This document shows, one piece after another, positions 15,172-20,192 of a stretch of DNA of 20,192 bases. The position numbers were made by a program, and so were the translations under genes. The DNA is from an uncultured Collinsella sp. (GTDB lineage Bacteria; Actinomycetota; Coriobacteriia; Coriobacteriales; Coriobacteriaceae), in the NCBI GenBank assembly GCA_902464495.1, contig CABQJK010000033.1, positions 1-20,192 on the forward strand, read 5' to 3'. Numbering within the stretch: the stretch's first letter is position 1; every line of letters begins with the position of its first letter. Below the pieces are notes generated by a model. It saw nothing but the letters and a program-made list of their open reading frames with translations, was not told the DNA's origin and did not search any database.

Positions 15172-15674
15172 TGGGTTGCGTTGTGGATGGACGTGTGAAC
15201 GGCGCCCCGTTTGCGGGCATCGTGCTCACGGCGGGAAGCGTGCTGCGTGCCGACGATGCCGCCGGCCCCGTGCTCTCCAAAAAGATGGAGGACGCGCCCA
15301 TCGCCGGTTGGTACACCATCGATGGCGGTCAGACACCCGAGGACGACATCATCGAGGTCAAGCGCGAGCGTCCGCCGCGTCTGGTCTTGGTCGATGCCGC
15401 CGACATGGCGCTGCCCGTCGGGTCCATCCGTTTGCTTGACAAGCGCGATGTGGCCCGCAAGTCGATGTTCACCACGCATTCGCTTCCCTTGTCGATTCTG
15501 ATCGAAGAGATTGAGCAATCGTGCGATGATATCGTCTTCGTCGGGATTCAGCCGGGCGACACGGAGTTCTACAACCCCATGTCCCCGGAAGTCTTTGACG
15601 CCGTCGACGCCGTGTACGACGCCGTGGCCGCCAACGACTTTTCCCACTTTGTCCGCTTGGGGCAGGAGCAATAG
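15171..15674 (+). CDS. hycI: HycI hydrogenase maturation endopeptidase
   Basis: 167 residues (E. coli HycI about 156). It removes the C-terminal tail of the large subunit HyfG after nickel insertion. The nickel-sensing residues of this protease family can be placed: D29 in LRADDAAGP, D75 in LVLVDAADMALP and H103 in TTHSLPLS (E. coli D16, D62, H90). The segment WYTIDGGQTPEDDI and GIQPGDTEFYNPMSPEV match HycI rather than other hydrogenase proteases. About 12 residues precede the usual start region. The start at 15171 overlaps the preceding stop (TAATG) with GGGAGG 8 nt upstream. An in-frame opening further upstream lies wholly inside the preceding gene and is not used. Confidence 0.94.
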   Translation: MGCVVDGRVNGAPFAGIVLTAGSVLRADDAAGPVLSKKMEDAPIAGWYTIDGGQTPEDDIIEVKRERPPRLVLVDAADMALPVGSIRLLDKRDVARKSMFTTHSLPLSILIEEIEQSCDDIVFVGIQPGDTEFYNPMSPEVFDAVDAVYDAVAANDFSHFVRLGQEQ

Positions 15675-15713
15675 GAGCGCTTGTCCCTGCTGATTAGGAA
15701 AGAAGTGATTGAC

Positions 15714-16553
15714 ATGGCAGATTCCAAGGTGGAGTACCCTGCTCCCGATTGCCTGGCGCCCGCCGCGATCGAGGCCAAGACCGAGGCCGCCGGCGTGACC
15801 AAGGCCAACCTGCCGGTCGCAAAGGCCTTTCTGTTGGCAATGTTCGCCGGTGCGTTTATTGCCTTCGGCGGCCTGTTCTTTACCGTGTTCTTGAGCGATA
15901 GCACGCTGGGCTGGGGCGCTCAGCGCGTCGTGGGCGGCCTGTGCTTTTGCCTGGGCCTGGTGCTCGTGCTGGTGTGCGGCGCCGAGCTGTTCACCGGCAA
16001 TTCGCTTATGGTCTGCGCGCTCAAGAGCAAAAAGATCACCCTGGTCCAGATGCTCAAGGCTTGGGTCGTCGTATGGGTCGGTAACTTTGTCGGTGCCCTG
16101 TTCATTGTCTTTTTGGTGTACATGGCAGGCATTTACAAGCTCAACGGCGAGGCGGTCGCCAATTCCATGGTGAGCGTCGCCGCCGGCAAGGTGACGATCG
16201 ACTGGGTGACGATCTTCTTCCGCGGCATCCTGTGCAACATCTTTGTGTGCCTGGCCGTGTGGATTGGTACCGCCGGCAAGACCGTGGTCGATAAGGTTGT
16301 GGGCATTCTGCTTCCCATCGCCGCCTTTGTGGCCTGCGGTTTTGAGCACTGCGTTGCCAATATGTACTTTTTGCCCATGGGTGCCGTGATGCACGCGTGT
16401 GGCTACGGTGCCGACGTCGCCGGCGCCGACGCGCTCGACGCCGCGGGCATTGCGTTTAACCTGTCCGCCGCCACGCTGGGCAACATCGTGGGCGGCGCGG
16501 TTCTGGTCGCGCTCGGCTACTGGTTTATCTACGCCAAGAAGTCCGAGGCGTAA
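15714..16553 (+). CDS. focA: FocA-type formate channel (FNT family)
   Basis: 279 residues (E. coli FocA about 285) with six hydrophobic segments. FNT signatures are AELFTGN (T94, matching FocA Thr91) and the gate CGFEHCVANMYF with H212 (FocA His209). It moves formate, and possibly other small anions, across the cytoplasmic membrane as a pentamer. The ATG at 15714 has AGGAAAGAAG 8 nt upstream. An upstream in-frame TTG at 15681 is too close to AGGAG and is rejected. It lies 39 nt after hycI and is followed by a strong terminator, so it closes the formate hydrogenlyase operon. A nitrite channel (NirC) is less likely given the FocA-like gate motif and context. No pflB is present in the window. 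Confidence 0.92.
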   Translation: MADSKVEYPAPDCLAPAAIEAKTEAAGVTKANLPVAKAFLLAMFAGAFIAFGGLFFTVFLSDSTLGWGAQRVVGGLCFCLGLVLVLVCGAELFTGNSLMVCALKSKKITLVQMLKAWVVVWVGNFVGALFIVFLVYMAGIYKLNGEAVANSMVSVAAGKVTIDWVTIFFRGILCNIFVCLAVWIGTAGKTVVDKVVGILLPIAAFVACGFEHCVANMYFLPMGAVMHACGYGADVAGADALDAAGIAFNLSAATLGNIVGGAVLVALGYWFIYAKKSEA

Positions 16554-16575
16554 GGTACCGTCTGTTTGACGTTGG

Positions 16576-16611
16576 GCCTCCCGCGGGGCGTTGCCGTGCG
16601 GGAGGCTTTTT
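16576..16611 (+). terminator. Rho-independent terminator after focA
   Basis: A perfect 9-bp stem GCCTCCCGC (16576-16584) / GCGGGAGGC (16598-16606) with a 13-nt loop is followed directly by five T. It separates the formate hydrogenlyase operon from the downstream molybdopterin enzyme. Confidence 0.92.
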
Positions 16612-16675
16612 GGGTCTGGGGCTCGTTGCCGGGCTTTTGGCCTGTTGTGTTTGGCTGATGAAAGGGGTAATCGAG

Positions 16676-18793
16676 ATGACATCTGCTGCGAAGCGTGACG
16701 GTCGCGCCGTGGTGACCACATGCGGGGGATGCTATGCCGATTGCGCCTTTGCGGCCCATGTTGAGGACGGTCGCGTGGTGGCCGAGTTGCCGGTGTCGGG
16801 GCATCCGTGCGCGGCGCGTGCCCTGTGCGCCCGCGGGCGGCATCGCCTGTCTATGCCGTTTGACGAGCGCGACCGGATTTTGCACCCCATGCGCCGACGA
16901 GCTGATGGCTCGGGGTTCGATGCGATTTCATGGGATGAGGCGTTCGCGCAGATCGCAGCACGCCTTGGAGAGATTGTTGACGGGCATGGTCCGCGCGCGC
17001 TGGGCATGACGCTCGGCGTGCCCTCGTTCGACCGCTACTGGGCGTATCGATTTATGCACGCGCTGGGCTCGCCCAACGTATACGGTGCCGACGGTGCCTG
17101 CGAGGTGAGCCGCCTGACCGGCTGGGAGCACGGCCTGGGCTACAGCCCGGCGTCCGACCTGGCCCATACCGATTGCATCATGTACCTGGGGCGCTCTATC
17201 GTGGATTCGTCGACGATGGGTGCTATCGATGCGCTCAACGATGCGCGCCGCCGCGGGGCCAAGATCATTGTGGTGGACCCACGGCGCAGCGGTTCGGCCG
17301 CGCTTGCCGACCGCTGGTTGCGCGTGCGCCCGGGCTGCGACCTGGCGTTGCTGTTGGGTATTGCGCATGTGCTGATTGCCGAGGACCTGTACGATCGCGA
17401 CTTTGTGGCCCGCTATACCACGGGCTTTGATGAGCTGGCGCAGGCGGCTTGTGCCTGGACGCCCGAGTGGGCCGAGTCGATGTGCGATGTGCCGGCCGAT
17501 GACATCCGTGCGACGGCGCGCGATCTGGCTGCTGCGGCGCCTGCCGCCGTGGTCGACGCGGGCTTTCACGGCGGCATCGGCATTGCGTATGCCAATAGCA
17601 CCCAGACGGCGCGCGCTATCTGCCTGCTCGATGTGTTGTTGGGCTGCCTGGGGCATGCGGGCGGTGCGCTCAACCCGCCGACGCCGCTCGTGCTGGGCGA
17701 CTTGGACCCAGTGCACTTTGCGATGCCGCCGGTACCGCGTGAGCCTAAGTTGGGCTCGGAGCGCTATCCACTGGTCGATCCGGTGCGCGGCCTGTGCACG
17801 ACCATCGGTCAGTCGATACTGGCCGGCGATTTGCGTGGGCTCATCGTCTATGCCAGTAACCCCGGTGCGGGCTATGGCAACGCCGGGGCGTGGCTATCGA
17901 TTCTGGAACAACTTGACCTGCTCGTGACGATTGATATTCGCTGGTCCGAGACGGCGCGTGCTTCTGACTTCGTGCTGCCCGACGTGACGTATCTGGAGGC
18001 CGACCGTGGCGTGGGAACGGTGACAGGCGCCAACAATGCGCGCCTGTTCTACCGCAACGCCGTGCTGCCTGTGCAGCATGACGACACACGTCCCGGTCGG
18101 GAGATTTTTACCGGTCTGGCGCAGGCGTGTGGCGTGGGCGAGTACTTCCAGTTTACGTCTGACGATCTGGCGGCTGCCCAGGTGGCGCCTTTTGGGATCA
18201 ATCTGGACGAGCTCAAGGAGCGCGGCTGGGCCGACACGGGCGTTGCGTTGCCGTCGCGTACGGGCGAGCCGGCGATTCCCTTGGATGGCGGCAAGATTGC
18301 GCTGGCAAGTGACGTATGGGAGCGTGCCGGCCTGGGCCGGGTACCCAACTGGATCGCCCCCATGGTGGAGCCTGGTCCGGGGATGTTTCGCCTCATTAGC
18401 GGCAACCGCCCCTTTGAGTCGCATACCTCGCGAAGGCTTGCAGCCCAAGGTGCCGCTGAGGCTGGGTCGGACCTGGATGCCGTGCAGATGAATGCCGATG
18501 CTGCTGCGCACATGGGCATCGCCGACGGCGAGATCGTCGAACTCGTGAGCGATATGGGCCGCGACCGCGTGCGCGTGGAGACGACGCCGTATCTGCATCC
18601 GGCATGCATCTTCACCTCGGCCGCCCCCGGTGGGCGTTCGTTTGGTGCCGATGCCGGTGGCGCTCAAGCCTTGGGCGTGGGCCCGCTCGACCATACGCCG
18701 TTACGTTGGGACCCGTTGACGGGTGCCGCGCTCACTCAGGAAAACGCCGTTCGCGTGGAAAAGATCGCGGCGCGCGAGGATAATGACGAGTAA
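16676..18793 (+). CDS. Cytoplasmic molybdopterin oxidoreductase (DMSO reductase family), Cys active site, substrate unknown
   Basis: 705 residues. The N-terminus carries a 4Fe-4S motif C16-x2-C19-x3-C23-x27-C51, ending LCARG. The domain order is that of the DMSO reductase superfamily: the NAD-like fold around AKIIVVDPRRSGSAALAD, the middle YASNPGAGYGN and SETARASDFVLPDVTYLEADRG segments, and a C-terminal molydopterin-binding domain (about 565-690). By position the metal ligand is Cys142 in GADGACEVSRLTG. The next residue is Glu, not the His that follows the ligand in formate dehydrogenases, so formate is not supported as substrate. There is no twin-arginine signal, and no ferredoxin or membrane subunit is encoded next to it. 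The ATG at 16676 follows AAAGGGG by 8 nt; an in-frame ATG at 16658 lacks a ribosome site. Possible relatives include thiosulfate/polysulfide or tetrathionate reductase-like enzymes, but no substrate can be assigned. Confidence 0.85.
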   Translation: MTSAAKRDGRAVVTTCGGCYADCAFAAHVEDGRVVAELPVSGHPCAARALCARGRHRLSMPFDERDRILHPMRRRADGSGFDAISWDEAFAQIAARLGEIVDGHGPRALGMTLGVPSFDRYWAYRFMHALGSPNVYGADGACEVSRLTGWEHGLGYSPASDLAHTDCIMYLGRSIVDSSTMGAIDALNDARRRGAKIIVVDPRRSGSAALADRWLRVRPGCDLALLLGIAHVLIAEDLYDRDFVARYTTGFDELAQAACAWTPEWAESMCDVPADDIRATARDLAAAAPAAVVDAGFHGGIGIAYANSTQTARAICLLDVLLGCLGHAGGALNPPTPLVLGDLDPVHFAMPPVPREPKLGSERYPLVDPVRGLCTTIGQSILAGDLRGLIVYASNPGAGYGNAGAWLSILEQLDLLVTIDIRWSETARASDFVLPDVTYLEADRGVGTVTGANNARLFYRNAVLPVQHDDTRPGREIFTGLAQACGVGEYFQFTSDDLAAAQVAPFGINLDELKERGWADTGVALPSRTGEPAIPLDGGKIALASDVWERAGLGRVPNWIAPMVEPGPGMFRLISGNRPFESHTSRRLAAQGAAEAGSDLDAVQMNADAAAHMGIADGEIVELVSDMGRDRVRVETTPYLHPACIFTSAAPGGRSFGADAGGAQALGVGPLDHTPLRWDPLTGAALTQENAVRVEKIAAREDNDE

Positions 18794-18845
18794 TTGACTC
18801 AGCTGATGTATTCGACTGATCCACGTTTCTTTTGAAAGGCCGCAC

Positions 18846-20192
18846 ATGAGCGATAGCCAGAACATGTCCGATGAGGTGCGCGCCCGCCTGCGCGCCATTC
18901 CTTCCGTCAACGAGCTGCTTGCCGAGTGGCCGGTGGTGAAGGCGGCGGGGGAGACCTGCGACGCGGTGGTCCATGCTGCCGTGACGGCCGAGCTCGATGA
19001 GGAGCGCGCCGCGATTCGTGCCGGTGCCGCCCCGCGTTCCAAGCGCGAGCTGGCCTCGGCCATCGAGTGGCGTGCGCATCGCTCCGCGCTGCCGAGTCTG
19101 CGTCCCGCCGTCAACGCCACGGGTGTGGTCATCCATACCAACTTGGGCCGCGCCCCGCTTGCGGAGTCGGCGGCAAAGGCCGTGGCCGAGGTCGCACGCG
19201 GCTACAGCACGCTCGAGTACAGCGTGGACACCTGCTCGCGTGGGTCGCGCAAGGAGCACGCTGCGCAGCTGATCCGCTCGCTCACCGGTGCCGAGGATGC
19301 GCTGGTCGTCAACAACAATGCCGCTGCGGTGCTGCTGGTGCTGGCCACCCATGCCGCGGACAAAGAGGTCATCGTGAGCCGCGGCGAGCTCGTCGAGATC
19401 GGCGGCAGCTTCCGCATTCCCGATGTCATGGAGGCCTCGGGCGCCCGGCTCGTCGAGGTCGGCGCCACCAACCGCACGCACCTGGCCGACTACGAACGTG
19501 CCATCACGCCCGACACGGCCATGATCCTGAAGGTCCACCCTTCCAACTATCGCATTGAAGGCTTTCACGAGGAGGTGAGCTCCAAGGAGCTTGCCGCACT
19601 GGCACACAAACATGGTCTGCTGTTTTACGAGGACCAGGGCTCGGGCGCGCTGCTGCCCGACGACATCCTGGTCCGCGGCGGCGAGGAGACCACGCCGACC
19701 TCGGTAGCCGCCGGGCTCGACATCGTGTCGTGTTCGGGCGATAAGCTGCTCGGTGCCGCGCAGGCGGGCATCATCATGGGCCGTCGCGATCTGGTCCAGG
19801 CCTGTGGGTCGCATCCGCTTATGCGCGCCCTGCGCCCGGGCAAGTTGGCGCTCACGGCGCTCGAGGCCACGCTGCGTATCTACATGGACGGCGACGACGT
19901 GGCACACCGTGATATTCCGGTGCTCAGCATGCTTACGCTGCCGCAGGCTCACCTGGAGCGTCGTGCCCGCAAGCTGCGCGATCGTATGGTCGCCGGGCTC
20001 GATAAGGCCGGTTGCCCGTGCGCCGTTCAGGTGGAGATCGTCGAGGAATCGTCGACCCCCGGTGGCGGCTCGCTGCCTACCGTGGAGCTGCCCACGATGT
20101 GCGTTGCCGTGCGTCTTGTTGACGAGCGCCTGTCCGTCGACGCGCTCAAGCGCTCGCTTGTCCAGGACTTCGACACGCCGGTCGTCACGCGC
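18846..20192 (+). CDS. selA: L-seryl-tRNA(Sec) selenium transferase SelA (3' end outside window)
   Basis: 449 codons are visible and the frame is open at the right edge; E. coli SelA has about 463, so only a short C-terminus is missing. This PLP enzyme converts Ser-tRNA(Sec) to Sec-tRNA(Sec) using selenophosphate. The N-terminal domain (SVNELLAEWP) leads into NATGVVIHTNLGRAPL. The PLP lysine is K300 in SCSGDKLLGAAQAGI. Other SelA signatures are VNNNAAAVLL and HPSNYRIEGF. The ATG at 18846 has AAAGG 6 nt upstream; a second in-frame ATG 18 nt later is less well placed. Its presence supports reading the fdhF TGA as selenocysteine. selB often follows selA, but that would be beyond the window. Confidence 0.95.
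   Translation, partial: MSDSQNMSDEVRARLRAIPSVNELLAEWPVVKAAGETCDAVVHAAVTAELDEERAAIRAGAAPRSKRELASAIEWRAHRSALPSLRPAVNATGVVIHTNLGRAPLAESAAKAVAEVARGYSTLEYSVDTCSRGSRKEHAAQLIRSLTGAEDALVVNNNAAAVLLVLATHAADKEVIVSRGELVEIGGSFRIPDVMEASGARLVEVGATNRTHLADYERAITPDTAMILKVHPSNYRIEGFHEEVSSKELAALAHKHGLLFYEDQGSGALLPDDILVRGGEETTPTSVAAGLDIVSCSGDKLLGAAQAGIIMGRRDLVQACGSHPLMRALRPGKLALTALEATLRIYMDGDDVAHRDIPVLSMLTLPQAHLERRARKLRDRMVAGLDKAGCPCAVQVEIVEESSTPGGGSLPTVELPTMCVAVRLVDERLSVDALKRSLVQDFDTPVVTR

Noticed and set aside
18794..18822. A promoter for selA using TTGACT right after the preceding stop codon
   Set aside because: The hexamer 17 nt downstream (TGATCC) is a poor -10, so only the -35 half is supported.
1..20192. 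CRISPR arrays, insertion sequences, rRNA or tRNA genes (including tRNA-Sec)
   Set aside because: Looked for on both strands; no regularly spaced repeats, transposase genes or recognisable tRNA/rRNA sequences were seen.

Overview
The window looks like a stretch of a Coriobacteriia chromosome, most likely Collinsella or a close relative. The basis is high GC, strongly GC-biased third codon positions, strong AGGAGG-type ribosome binding sites, actinobacterial-type gene packing and the gene content. The genus is an inference from sequence style and could not be checked by a search. The main content is one long plus-strand locus for a formate hydrogenlyase of the Hyf (FHL-2) type, built around a group 4a [NiFe] hydrogenase.

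Layout. (a) 1-719, minus strand: a toxin-antitoxin pair with a ribbon-helix-helix RelB/DinJ-like antitoxin and a PIN-domain toxin that runs off the left edge. A promoter overlapped by an inverted repeat lies upstream at 784-822. (b) 720-1143: AT-rich divergent intergenic region with three copies of a GYAATACAYYCG element, two of them inside palindromes. (c) 1144-3961: hydN (ferredoxin) and fdhF (formate dehydrogenase H). fdhF is read through an in-frame UGA at 2156 as selenocysteine 140, followed by a SECIS-like hairpin. (d) 3983-4025: a very strong terminator-like hairpin between fdhF and the hydrogenase genes. (e) 4040-15674: hyfA-B-C-D-E-F-G-H-I, a hycH/hyfJ homologue and the endopeptidase hycI, nearly all overlapping or a few bases apart. 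(f) 15714-16553: the formate channel focA, then a clear Rho-independent terminator at 16576-16611. (g) 16676-18793: a separate cytoplasmic molybdopterin oxidoreductase with a Cys-type active site and unknown substrate. (h) 18846 to the right edge: selA, which makes Sec-tRNA and is therefore needed for FdhF.

How the genes fit together (family knowledge plus inference). FocA moves formate across the membrane. FdhF oxidises it to CO2. Electrons pass through the HydN/HyfA-type 4Fe-4S proteins, HyfH and HyfI to the Ni-Fe site of HyfG, which makes H2. HyfB, HyfD and HyfF are three antiporter-like membrane subunits that keep the Glu/Lys residues of complex I pumping modules. With HyfC (NuoH-like) and HyfE they form a large membrane arm, so H2 evolution may be coupled to ion translocation. 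HycI trims the HyfG C-terminus after Ni insertion, HycH assists maturation, and SelA supplies selenocysteine. No sigma-54 activator (FhlA/HyfR), no sigma-54 promoter and no hyp maturation genes are visible here, so control must differ from E. coli and the other maturation genes must lie elsewhere.
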